Assembly (NCBI RefSeq): GCF_002368415.1
Contig: NZ_AP018290.1
Location: forward strand, 4,477,614-4,541,613
DNA from: Calothrix sp. NIES-4105
Lineage (GTDB): Bacteria; Cyanobacteriota; Cyanobacteriia; Cyanobacteriales; Nostocaceae
Length of the DNA: 64,000 bases
Direction of reading: 5' to 3'
Position numbers and translations under genes: made by a program. Below are positions 26,443 through 34,609 of this stretch, in pieces; the first letter of the stretch is position 1, and each line of letters begins with the position of its first letter. The notes beneath the pieces were generated by a model that made no database searches, had not been told where the DNA came from, and was given only the letters and a program-made list of their open reading frames with translations.

Positions 26443-26906
26443 TCCCTCTTACCTGACCCTAGAACTGTAATGATTTACGACGATAACCGATGCACCAGTA
26501 CCAGGCGGAAATTAGTCGTAAGTTGGCTGAACGGGTAGATAAGCGCAAGTCTTTTTAAAGCGGTGCTGCTTTCATTCCGCTCATATGGTTATTCATACCC
26601 ATATAGTCAAGAGCCAGCTTTCCTTAAACCCCTCGATGAGAAAAAGGGGTAGGCGTTCACGGATTATTTCTGCAAACTTTGTATTCTGTAATACTTTTTA
26701 TCAGTCACCGTTTTATGGTATGGTACATTAAATATAGTGAAATATACTTATATTTTTCACTGCATCATAATTTTTTCGACTGGCTATTTAACAGAAAGTG
26801 TTTCCTGCAATCGATTTATACATGTAATACTTCAAGGTTTTACCTTGCTTAGGCTCAACTAAGCACTATTAAATTAACCACCCTCGCATCTAACACTTAA
26901 GTCAGA
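26443..26906. other. upstream region of the secretion-like island
   Basis: About 460 bases with no convincing gene. A short frame (MHQYQAEISRKLAERVDKRK, about 26490-26560) may be the tail of a lost gene. AACCCCTCGATGAGAAAAAGGGGT at about 26635-26652 can form a small hairpin. An AT-rich stretch (26700-26780) probably holds the promoter of the ATPase gene. Confidence 0.4.
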
Positions 26907-29900
26907 ATGAGTACCAAGTATGATGTAATCCTGAGAAAAGTGCCTGGAGGAAAAGATTTCCGCGTTGCAGAAATACTCCATCGTGTACTGAATCTCGATC
27001 TTAAGGAGGCTGGACATATAGTCCAATCTTTGCCTCTAACAGTCATGGAGAGGGTTTCAGAAGAAAAAGCTGTACAGTTTCAGCAAGATTTGGAAGCATT
27101 GGGTTTAGGCTTTGTCGTTACTTGCAAATCGGTCATGAATCCTATTCTTGAAATACTCCAGGTAAAGAATGATGATTTAAACGATGCATATATTCTGGAT
27201 AAATATCACTTAGCGCTAACCTGTGTTAATAACACTTACAAAGAATTGCAAGATGCCAAAAAGGAGTTAGTTCAATATGAAGAAATTCTCAAAGAGGCTC
27301 TCGAACTAGCGGAGAAGTTTCAACTTAAGAAAGTACCATCATCTTCAGCTTATAAATTAGAATCTTGTACCCCAATTTCAATAGAGATAACCAAAGAAGT
27401 TTTAGATAATTTATGTCGTGAGATGCAGGAATTTAATAGTCTTCATACAGAACTTAAAACAGAATTATCAAGTTTCCAGCAAGAGTCTGAACAAACTATA
27501 TCACAATTGCAAACACAGAATGCTGCTATTCAAAGACAAATAGAAATCAACAGCAACAAAATTGAGTTAGTAAAAAAGCTCGTAAAAGAAGTATGCTTTT
27601 GTTGTTTTATATTTTTATTAACAGTTCTGTTCAATCCCAGTCTAATTTTAACAGTATATATCGCAATGTTAATGCTCTTGATAGGATGCAGATTATATAT
27701 GATTAATCCTCATCCATTAGAATGGCTTGAAAACTCGATTGCTAGTTTTGATGATATGATTAATACTATATCTAATTTAATTACTCGAAAAACAAGTAAT
27801 ATTAATTTAATTAGAAAAATACTTAATAAAGTTGAGCCAATCATAGATGAATTAACCCAGAAAATATTAGTTGTAAACTGGATAGCTGAGAGAGATAATT
27901 TATTAAAAGAGGAAGAGCAGAACCGCCAACAGATACCCATAACTAGAGCTATTTTTAACGAACGCAAGCAAAAAAATTGCTCGAATAAACAATTGAAAAA
28001 TTTAGAAAATGAAGCAATAATTTCTCTTTCAATCATAGTCTCTTATGTAAATCTGGCTCACCAAAGGGTAAGTAAGATTTTGCCGCGACGATTAAGAGAA
28101 GTGCAAAACTATCAGCAAGAACTCATCAACAGCCTAATGAGTTTAGTTAATGAATCGAGAGCAAACAAAGGAGTAGAATATCATCCTCGTTTATTAGCTC
28201 TTCCTTGGAATAATCCTCGTTGGACTCCATCGGAAAATAACACTAGTAACTACTATCCCCAAATAAATAATCAAGTACCAGGAATTTTACGTTTGGGAGA
28301 ACTAAGAGAAGTAGAATATCCAAGTGTAGAACAAGCACCATTTATTGAACCATTTCCACCCGCGCTTATACCAATTCGCGCTTTAGATGCTAATCGTTTT
28401 GACCACAGACAAGGACATATTGTTATTTTCAGCCATGACGCAAATTCTAGAAATGCTGCTGTTGGAGCAATTCAGTCTATAGCATTGAGAATTATTTGCA
28501 CTTTTCCTATTTTACAACTTCGTTGCGTGTTTATCGACCCAGTAGGGATGGGAAATAATTTTCCATTTAATAATATACCTGATTTTATTGCTGGTCCAAA
28601 AACTTTTACTCGCAGCGATGATATACGCGAACAATTACGAAATTTAACTACTCATGTCGAGCAGGTAATTCAGAACTATTTGGGTAAAGACTATGAAACG
28701 ATTGAAGATTTTAACAGAGCTAAGTCTTTTGTAAAAGAAGCATACCGCTACCTGTTTATTGCAGATTTTCCTACTCATTTTGATACGAGTTCTTTAGAAG
28801 ATTTAAAAAGCTTATTATCTAATGGAGCTAGAGCAGGAGTCTATGTAGTTCTCCATATCGATGAAACAATAGAAAAATTGCGAGATTTTAAGTATGAATT
28901 TTTTAATAGTTACTGTACAGTTTTACAAGCTGAGTATGAAAACAATCAAAATACATTGTTTACAACACAGTTGCCTAGTAGCTTAAATTTTAAGATTTTA
29001 CTTGACCAACCACCAAAAAATGAGCAGTTTAACAAATTAAAAGATGTAATTGCTAAGGCAAGCAAAGAAGTAAAAACTGAGACAGTTCCATATCAAGAAA
29101 TTTTACCTAAAGAGCCTATATGGTCGGATGTATTTGACAGTCGCAAAGAAATCCGAGCAGCTATCGGTGTTGTTGGTGCGAGGGAGAAGCTTGAGTTTTG
29201 GCTGGGTCAAAATGAAGATGGTTTAGAGGTAAGTCATGCACTATTGGCTGGCAAACCAGGAGCAGGAAAGAGTTACACGCTTCATGCAATTATTACTAGT
29301 TTGACAACCAGGTATGCTCCGGATGAGCTAGAACTATACCTTCTTGATTTTAAAGAAGGGGTCGAGTTTCAGCTGTATATAGATCCAGAACGTTCTAAGT
29401 CTACCGATCCAAACTTAGAGTTGAGCGAGGATAAAGCATTACCTCACGCAAGAGTAATTTCGATTGAGAGTGATCGCGAGTTTGGACTAAGCGTATTAAA
29501 GTACATCCAAAATTTATTGGAAGAACGTGGTAGGAAGTTCAAAGATGTTGGAGTAAGTAATTTAAAAGATTACCGTGATAAATGTGGAAAAAAAATGCCA
29601 CGCATCTTGGTTGTCATTGATGAGTTTCAATATATGTTTCGGGAGAATGACAACATTACGCAACAACTTAACAGTATTTTTGAAGACATAACAAAGAGAG
29701 GACGCGCTTTTGGTATACATCTGCTCCTGGCATCCCAATCTCCAAATGTTACCAACATCAACCGCAGTATTTATTCCTTCATTGACTTACGTATGGCACA
29801 GCAGATGGATAAAAATACTGCTGCCTTGGTCTTAGCAGAGGGAAATGCTGATGCTGTTGACTTATTAGATAGGCCAGGGAAAATCATTTATAACCATGAT

Positions 29901-30995
29901 TTTGGTCGAAGATCGTACAATCGCATCGGTCAGGTTGCTGATATGTCATCTGGTGCCAGACAAAAAACATTACTGGATATCCAGTTATTGATAGAGGAAA
30001 AAAGTTATAAGCGTCAGCAACCTTTAATTTTATTTGATGGTACGCGAGCAACTAAGTTGAGCCATAACCTTAAGCTTACTCAACTATCTGAAATGTCTCA
30101 CTGGTTATCTCCGAAAGATTTAAATAAAGAAGTTCTTCAAGACCCAGACTGGTTGGTAGAGGAAACGCCAGGAGTTGCATGGCTTGGCGAAGCAATGCGA
30201 ATAGGAAACCATACTAAAGCCATTTTTCGTCTTCGTTCACGCAGTAACATGCTTTTGGTAGGTACTTCAGAAGAAACAATATTTGGAATTTTAGGCGGTA
30301 TTTTACTAAGCCTTATACATTGCTATGAACCACTTCATGCTGAGTTTCAAATTATTGATTTGTCCTCAGCAGATAATAGTTGGACAGAAATGTTTGTTAT
30401 ATTTCAAGATGCATTCGCGCAATATTTTCCAGTAACGTTAGGAAAACGCTTTCCAAAACCGGAAACGCAAATTATGCGAGCCGAAATTATTCTGCAAAAC
30501 ATTTACACAGAATTTGAGCGCCGCCAGCAACAAAGAAAGGATAATCCTGATGAGATTAATCAAGGAGCATCTATATTCTTTGTTTGTGCAATCGGTGGGC
30601 TAAATCGTTTTCAAAACCTTCGACCTGTTGCAGGGCGCCGTGGTGAGGAGATATCCCCAGATGCTGAAAAACTAGTAAAATTAGTTTCCTCTGGACCAGA
30701 ATTAGGTATCCACACAATAGTGTGGGTAGATGATATGAAAACCTTTTTTAAAGTAACGCCAGATAGCAAAGCATGGTTAACCCATTTTGATTTGCGCGTG
30801 GGCTTGAGAATGCCAGAAAATGATTCAAGACAGTTACTCTCCGAGAATTATGCACATAATTTGCCCCGCTTGAGAGCTTACTTTCGAGATGAATCTACTA
30901 CTACAGGAATGGAAAAATTTAAACCTTACTCAGTTCCATCTGCTCAAGAAATTATTAACTACAGTGAGCGGTTAAAACAACGTTGTTTAGGCTAA
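26907..30995 (+). CDS. EccC/FtsK-type multi-domain ATPase with N-terminal L7/L12-like domain
   Basis: A 1362-residue protein. Residues about 4-75 resemble the C-terminal domain of ribosomal protein L7/L12 (YDVILRKVPGGKDFRVAEIL, LNLDLKEAGHIVQSLP, ALGLGFVV). A coiled coil (about 100-225), two spans (about 229-267) and another helical stretch follow. Three FtsK-like ATPase modules come next: the first lacks a normal Walker A (FSHDANSRNAAVG, about 500); the second is intact (GKPGAGKSYT near 782, Walker B ILVVIDEF near 900, RGRAFGIHLLLASQSP); the third is degenerate (GTSEETIFG near 1118). Two spans, three modules and three downstream WXG100-like genes match EccC/EssC/YukB, the motor of type VII secretion. 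The L7/L12 fusion is not part of classical EccC. Confidence 0.85.
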   Translation: MSTKYDVILRKVPGGKDFRVAEILHRVLNLDLKEAGHIVQSLPLTVMERVSEEKAVQFQQDLEALGLGFVVTCKSVMNPILEILQVKNDDLNDAYILDKYHLALTCVNNTYKELQDAKKELVQYEEILKEALELAEKFQLKKVPSSSAYKLESCTPISIEITKEVLDNLCREMQEFNSLHTELKTELSSFQQESEQTISQLQTQNAAIQRQIEINSNKIELVKKLVKEVCFCCFIFLLTVLFNPSLILTVYIAMLMLLIGCRLYMINPHPLEWLENSIASFDDMINTISNLITRKTSNINLIRKILNKVEPIIDELTQKILVVNWIAERDNLLKEEEQNRQQIPITRAIFNERKQKNCSNKQLKNLENEAIISLSIIVSYVNLAHQRVSKILPRRLREVQNYQQELINSLMSLVNESRANKGVEYHPRLLALPWNNPRWTPSENNTSNYYPQINNQVPGILRLGELREVEYPSVEQAPFIEPFPPALIPIRALDANRFDHRQGHIVIFSHDANSRNAAVGAIQSIALRIICTFPILQLRCVFIDPVGMGNNFPFNNIPDFIAGPKTFTRSDDIREQLRNLTTHVEQVIQNYLGKDYETIEDFNRAKSFVKEAYRYLFIADFPTHFDTSSLEDLKSLLSNGARAGVYVVLHIDETIEKLRDFKYEFFNSYCTVLQAEYENNQNTLFTTQLPSSLNFKILLDQPPKNEQFNKLKDVIAKASKEVKTETVPYQEILPKEPIWSDVFDSRKEIRAAIGVVGAREKLEFWLGQNEDGLEVSHALLAGKPGAGKSYTLHAIITSLTTRYAPDELELYLLDFKEGVEFQLYIDPERSKSTDPNLELSEDKALPHARVISIESDREFGLSVLKYIQNLLEERGRKFKDVGVSNLKDYRDKCGKKMPRILVVIDEFQYMFRENDNITQQLNSIFEDITKRGRAFGIHLLLASQSPNVTNINRSIYSFIDLRMAQQMDKNTAALVLAEGNADAVDLLDRPGKIIYNHDFGRRSYNRIGQVADMSSGARQKTLLDIQLLIEEKSYKRQQPLILFDGTRATKLSHNLKLTQLSEMSHWLSPKDLNKEVLQDPDWLVEETPGVAWLGEAMRIGNHTKAIFRLRSRSNMLLVGTSEETIFGILGGILLSLIHCYEPLHAEFQIIDLSSADNSWTEMFVIFQDAFAQYFPVTLGKRFPKPETQIMRAEIILQNIYTEFERRQQQRKDNPDEINQGASIFFVCAIGGLNRFQNLRPVAGRRGEEISPDAEKLVKLVSSGPELGIHTIVWVDDMKTFFKVTPDSKAWLTHFDLRVGLRMPENDSRQLLSENYAHNLPRLRAYFRDESTTTGMEKFKPYSVPSAQEIINYSERLKQRCLG

Positions 30996-31004
30996 GGATT
31001 ATAT

Positions 31005-31280
31005 ATGGCAAGTGATATTGATGTTAATCAAGAAGAACTATCTAAATTTATCGCCGAGTTGAAAACATTTCAACAAATCATGGCTGATAAATTGCAAGCT
31101 GTGGAGCGTGATTGGCTCTCGTGCGAACAGTCATGGAAAGGTGAGGCTAAAGATAAGTTTGCAAGCAAGTTTGATACAACTTTACAGGCACTTAGGAATG
31201 CTTTAGATATGGGAGAAGAAGCTCAGGATTGGTTAGAGAAATTCGATAAGGTTATTCGAGATTTCGAGGGATACAACTAA
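31005..31280 (+). CDS. WXG100-family protein 1
   Basis: A 91-residue two-helix protein beginning nine bases after the ATPase stop. The central turn SWKGEAKDKF is a canonical W-x-G motif, with helices KFIAELKTFQQIMADKLQ and FDTTLQALRNALDMGEEAQ on either side. No signal peptide, as expected for substrates of type VII systems. The end (VIRDFEGYN) has no obvious YxxxD/E export tag in standard position, though helix two contains charged residues. It probably dimerises with itself or with the next protein. Confidence 0.88.
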   Translation: MASDIDVNQEELSKFIAELKTFQQIMADKLQAVERDWLSCEQSWKGEAKDKFASKFDTTLQALRNALDMGEEAQDWLEKFDKVIRDFEGYN

Positions 31281-31285
31281 ACAAA

Positions 31286-31573
31286 ATGTCAAAACAGACA
31301 TCATTCAACATTGAAGACGCAGAAAAACTCTTGACTCAGCTACAACAACTGAATGAAATAATTCAGCAAGACTGGTCTAGGGTTTTGAATCAATGGAATA
31401 ATTTAGAACAAACCTGGCAAGATGATTCGTATGATGATTTTCAAACCAATTTTCAGAAAATAGTGGACATTTATAAGGATGAGCAAAATGAATTGGAGCA
31501 ACATATTGCATTTATCAAAAAACAGATTGAAGCCGCACAAAATTTGAATCAATTAGGAATTCTAAACAAGTAG
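31286..31573 (+). CDS. WXG100-like protein 2
   Basis: A 95-residue helical hairpin, five bases after the previous gene. The turn is TWQDDSYDDF, so Gly of the W-x-G motif is replaced by Asp, a change seen in divergent WXG100 members. It shares the LNQLQxLNEIxQQDWSRVLN QW pattern with the third protein, so genes two and three are duplicates. Likely substrate or chaperone-like partner of the ATPase. Confidence 0.82.
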   Translation: MSKQTSFNIEDAEKLLTQLQQLNEIIQQDWSRVLNQWNNLEQTWQDDSYDDFQTNFQKIVDIYKDEQNELEQHIAFIKKQIEAAQNLNQLGILNK

Positions 31574-31603
31574 TATATTAACCGCAAATAAATCCAACGA
31601 CAA

Positions 31604-32071
31604 ATGGCAGAAAAAATATCATTTGAAATTGAGGATGCACAAGAATTGTTAAATCAACTGCAAAAACTCAATGAAATATTTCAACAAGATTGGTCAAGGG
31701 TGTTAAATCAATGGGGAAATATTAAGACTACTTGGCAAGATAAACAGGCCGTAGTTTTTGAAGCACAATTTCAAAAAATATTATCTATTTATCAGTGTTC
31801 GGGAAAAGAGTGTGAAGAATATATTGTTGAAATTAAAAGACAGATTGAAATAGCAAGGAAACATCAACAAATACCATTACCTCCTGAGTTTACAAATACT
31901 CGCTCTAACCCTGCCCAAACTCCCACTAAACGTGACCAAATAAAAACTTCCTCCCCTGCTTCAAAAGAAGCTTCTACAAACTTACAAATCCCGCATTCTG
32001 AGATTAAAAACACTCCTGCTGCTATTCAAAATGATGTTAAGCGTGAACAAGCAAGCCATAAAGCGAAATAA
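31604..32071 (+). CDS. WXG100-like protein 3 with truncated C-terminal extension
   Basis: A 155-residue protein. Residues 1 to about 90 repeat the second protein (LLNQLQKLNEIFQQDWSRVL, TWQDKQAVVF). Then comes a Pro/Ser/Thr/Lys-rich tail (PPEFTNTRSNPAQTPTKRDQ and beyond) like the linkers that join WXG domains to toxin domains in secreted polymorphic effectors. No toxin domain follows: the frame stops at 32071, overlapping by 35 bases the end of an oppositely oriented, truncated gene. It may be the remnant of an effector that lost its toxin part. Confidence 0.75.
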   Translation: MAEKISFEIEDAQELLNQLQKLNEIFQQDWSRVLNQWGNIKTTWQDKQAVVFEAQFQKILSIYQCSGKECEEYIVEIKRQIEIARKHQQIPLPPEFTNTRSNPAQTPTKRDQIKTSSPASKEASTNLQIPHSEIKNTPAAIQNDVKREQASHKAK

Positions 32072-32276
32072 TAGATGCTTTGTATTGAAATATCTTTTGA
32101 TCTGTTCTAAAATTTCTATGATGTTCTTTTAACTTATTTAATGAGACTTTGATTGGCTCATTATCAGTATCGGACACAGCACAATTTACTATATCATCCA
32201 CATACTGGATATGTTGGAAATATTCTCGTATTTGATTTATCTCCTTTTTAAAGTTCTCCAATGACCCTGTGTTCAT
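32037..32276 (-). pseudogene. N-terminal fragment of a HEPN-like nuclease gene (DUF262 partner)
   Basis: A 79-residue reading frame 15 bases after the DUF262 gene. ENFKKEINQIREYFQHIQYV, a variable middle and KIFQYKASIISLYGLLVHA resemble the start of the MAE_28990/MAE_18760-type HEPN-like nucleases that accompany DUF262 genes in cyanobacteria. Those proteins go on for well over a hundred residues with the catalytic R-x4-6-H; here the frame stops just after the first helices. The gene is therefore probably truncated at the junction with the WXG gene. Assignment rests on partner and pattern. Confidence 0.5.
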
Positions 32277-32291
32277 GATTTCTACCTAGTT

Positions 32292-33485
32292 TTATAAGAT
32301 AAAACCTTGTAGAAATTCCTGAAAATACTTTACGCGCGCTTCTACATCTTCTTTGTTATTGTATCCATCATCAAAAAGGCGCGTATTGTTCTCTTCTTTA
32401 ACGTATAGCAAGTTTTTATTTGAGTATAGATTATTCTTTATAGATTGGCTATGCTTGAGTAAAGTTTCTCTATGCAGAATATTATTTGCAACTGCCTGCA
32501 TCATTGGGTCGTAAATAGTTTTTGTTGGTGTTTTATTGTCACGGTTTTCTTTTGACAGTATAAAAGCATCCGAACCAAAGATTGAATAAACCAAATCAAT
32601 AGTATCATTAAAAAGGTTCTCAAGATTTTTTATTGTTTCGTCTGGATAATTATTTGCTTGTTTTAAATAGTCATCTAAAAACTTATCTACGGTCGATTTT
32701 AAGTTAGCTATATGGCGATAAGCAAAGAATCGCAAAACCAATTCAACATCTTCCATTTTGCGATAAGATTCACTTTCAAGTAATTTTTCTTCTCCTTCAG
32801 ATTCCAAAGGTAGTTTCCACATCTTACGGAAATTGGGGTTTTTAGCAAGTTTTATACATAATTGGTTAAACTTGCCATTGTATAGAGCATTTCTTGTTTC
32901 CTGTGGCGTTAGTTTCTCTCCACCACTATTCAACCTTTCAAAAACTATTTGCTTAAGAACATCAGCTTCTTCTGCGTTTTTTGCTGTCTCTTGCAATAAC
33001 ACAACAGATGATAAATAACGCCTATCTATTCCTCTTTTAATTTGTTCGGGTAAATTTTGATAATTTCGATCGTTAAGTTCCTGCCAATATTCCAATCCTT
33101 CTAAATTAAATTTTCCTTTGTAAAAATCATAAATAGCTGTTAGCCTTTGCAAACCGTCCATCACTTCGTAGATAGAGTAATCTACTTCATACAGAAAAAT
33201 AGGTGGAATTGGCACATTCATTATAAATGATTCTATCAAACGAGATTTTCGGGTATTGTCCCATCTTTTTCGGCGCTGATATTCAGGATTAAGGATATAT
33301 TTCTTACTATCAAGCATAGTTTCTATACTATTCAGTGGGTAACGAGCTTGTTCCGTTACAATTCTTATCTCTCCTTTTTTGTATTTTTCATTAATCTCGT
33401 AATCTGAAAGAAAAACTTGAGAAATATTTGGTTTATCTGGGAAAACAAACGTTTCGCCTCGAATTAAGTAATCACTTCCAACCAT
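32292..33485 (-). CDS. DUF262 (GmrS-like) family protein
   Basis: A 397-residue protein with the ParB/Srx-like DUF262 domain: ILNPEYQRRKRWDNTRKSRL, the nucleotide-binding and hydrolysis block YEVMDGLQRLTAIYDFY, and FERLNSGGEKLTPQETRNAL. DUF262 proteins sense or bind nucleotides in defence systems such as GmrSD, BrxU and HEPN-paired modules. The GmrD-like HNH domain is missing, so effector activity should come from a partner, here the truncated HEPN-like gene. An ATG at 33485 is preferred over the TTG at 33491. Confidence 0.87.
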   Translation of the reverse strand: MVGSDYLIRGETFVFPDKPNISQVFLSDYEINEKYKKGEIRIVTEQARYPLNSIETMLDSKKYILNPEYQRRKRWDNTRKSRLIESFIMNVPIPPIFLYEVDYSIYEVMDGLQRLTAIYDFYKGKFNLEGLEYWQELNDRNYQNLPEQIKRGIDRRYLSSVVLLQETAKNAEEADVLKQIVFERLNSGGEKLTPQETRNALYNGKFNQLCIKLAKNPNFRKMWKLPLESEGEEKLLESESYRKMEDVELVLRFFAYRHIANLKSTVDKFLDDYLKQANNYPDETIKNLENLFNDTIDLVYSIFGSDAFILSKENRDNKTPTKTIYDPMMQAVANNILHRETLLKHSQSIKNNLYSNKNLLYVKEENNTRLFDDGYNNKEDVEARVKYFQEFLQGFIL

Positions 33486-33719
33486 GCTCAAATCTCCAAA
33501 TGTAGTGATATTTTTTTAGTAAACGTATGATATTAATAAAATATTCCTTAATATTTACTTCTTCTTTTATAAATTCAATATAACTCGCTCGCGCGATAAA
33601 TCTACGGCGCCTCTCGTTCTATATAGCAGGAGAATACCGCGACGATGGGCGCCAACTTGATGAAGGTGGGCAAAACGTCATAACTATTGGTTCATGTCAA
33701 AAGTTTTGGTAGGTTGTTA

Positions 33720-33744
33720 GTAAGGTGGGCAATGCCCACCTTAC
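33720..33744. repeat. palindrome GGTGGGCAATGCCCACC
   Basis: Third of four copies; GTAAGGTGGGCA faces TGCCCACCTTAC, here a perfect palindrome to its ends. Confidence 0.7.
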
Positions 33745-33760
33745 AATTGTACGCTTATTC

Positions 33761-33790
33761 AACTCCCCAAAATTAATGACATAGACCACT
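33761..33790 (+). repeat. dispersed repeat with AATGACATAGACCACT, copy 3
   Basis: AACTCCCCAAAATTAATGAC then ATAGACCACT. Its closest relative is 60501-60535 (AACCCACCAAAATCAATGAC then ACAGACTACT). Confidence 0.5.
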
Positions 33791-33993
33791 ATAATATGGC
33801 GCCAACTCTACGCACTTAGATTTTCGATTTTTTGGTTTGCCAAATATATATTAAGTGCCGAGCAGATCAAATCTTGCATCATACAATTGCGCGCGCTCGG
33901 CAGTCTTGGAAACCCAGAAGTGCTGCAGACCCAATTTGGGGTTATCAGCAGATAGCTAGAACGTTTATAAAGTTACCTGTGCAGGGAGTTGGC

Positions 33994-34527
33994 TCAACCG
34001 TTAATAGTAGGAACATACTGCCGCAACAAATCATCAACAGGTTGTCGCTGGAAAGATTTGACCATTAAGTTAGATACTCTTTTAGCCAAACGACTAGAAC
34101 TTCGTACAGCCAATATATCAAAATCTGGTTGCGAAGGATTTATACTCCATTCATAAAATAATATTTTCTCCCACTTAACAAACACTCCATTCCCCAGCCA
34201 AATACCATTTTCCATAACTGATGGTTGATACGTAAACCCGTTCAGCAACATGTAAACACCAAAAAGCAGTCGAGAGACACCTGCTATTGCCTCATTCGTG
34301 TTGTTATCTGTAACAAATGACCTCATCGATATAGCTGCTGACACTACAAAAAGTATTCCAGCTAAGAAAGCTAATACTTGACCGATATATCTTCCACGGT
34401 TTGGAACTGTCAGCAGTAACCGACCAGCTTGCATCCTCCCCACTGCCAAGTTGAAAATCAACCATACAGATAATGGAATCAAGAGAATATATAGGATGTC
34501 ACTAACTTGACGTGCCATTACTGTCAT
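33994..34527 (-). CDS. uncharacterised membrane protein with PH-like C-terminal domain
   Basis: A 177-residue protein: one span near residues 11-30, two more near 48-70 and 82-100, then a soluble part with NGIWLGNGVFVKWEKILFYE followed by alternating strands and a Leu-rich final helix (VDDLLRQYVP). That C-terminal pattern resembles DUF5673-type PH-like domains of bacterial membrane proteins. It lies 80 bases after the leftward Rieske flavoprotein gene. No function known. Confidence 0.6.
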   Translation of the reverse strand: MTVMARQVSDILYILLIPLSVWLIFNLAVGRMQAGRLLLTVPNRGRYIGQVLAFLAGILFVVSAAISMRSFVTDNNTNEAIAGVSRLLFGVYMLLNGFTYQPSVMENGIWLGNGVFVKWEKILFYEWSINPSQPDFDILAVRSSSRLAKRVSNLMVKSFQRQPVDDLLRQYVPTING

Positions 34528-34609
34528 CTCGACTTGAGTCGATTTAAATAAAATAGTTTTGATTTAATCATAATATTCCACTCTTTCTTGGAAATAAGCG
34601 ATAAAACTA

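Larger units (their letters stand above)
33486..33993. other. repeat-rich intergenic region
   Basis: About 500 bases. It holds three GGCGCC sites (33606, 33648, 33798), marking the return of the host signature, the GGTGGGCAATGCCCACC palindrome (33720-33744) and a dispersed CATAGACCA repeat (33761-33790). A 78-codon reading frame at 33832-34068 overlaps the next gene on the other strand and is not credible. Confidence 0.5.

Noticed and set aside
26635-26652. Hairpin upstream of the ATPase gene as a terminator
   Set aside because: Stem ACCCCT/AGGGGT is short and no T-run follows.
33832-34068. 78-codon frame overlapping the DUF5673-like gene
   Set aside because: Its end is antisense to a better supported gene, and the composition is unlike a protein.
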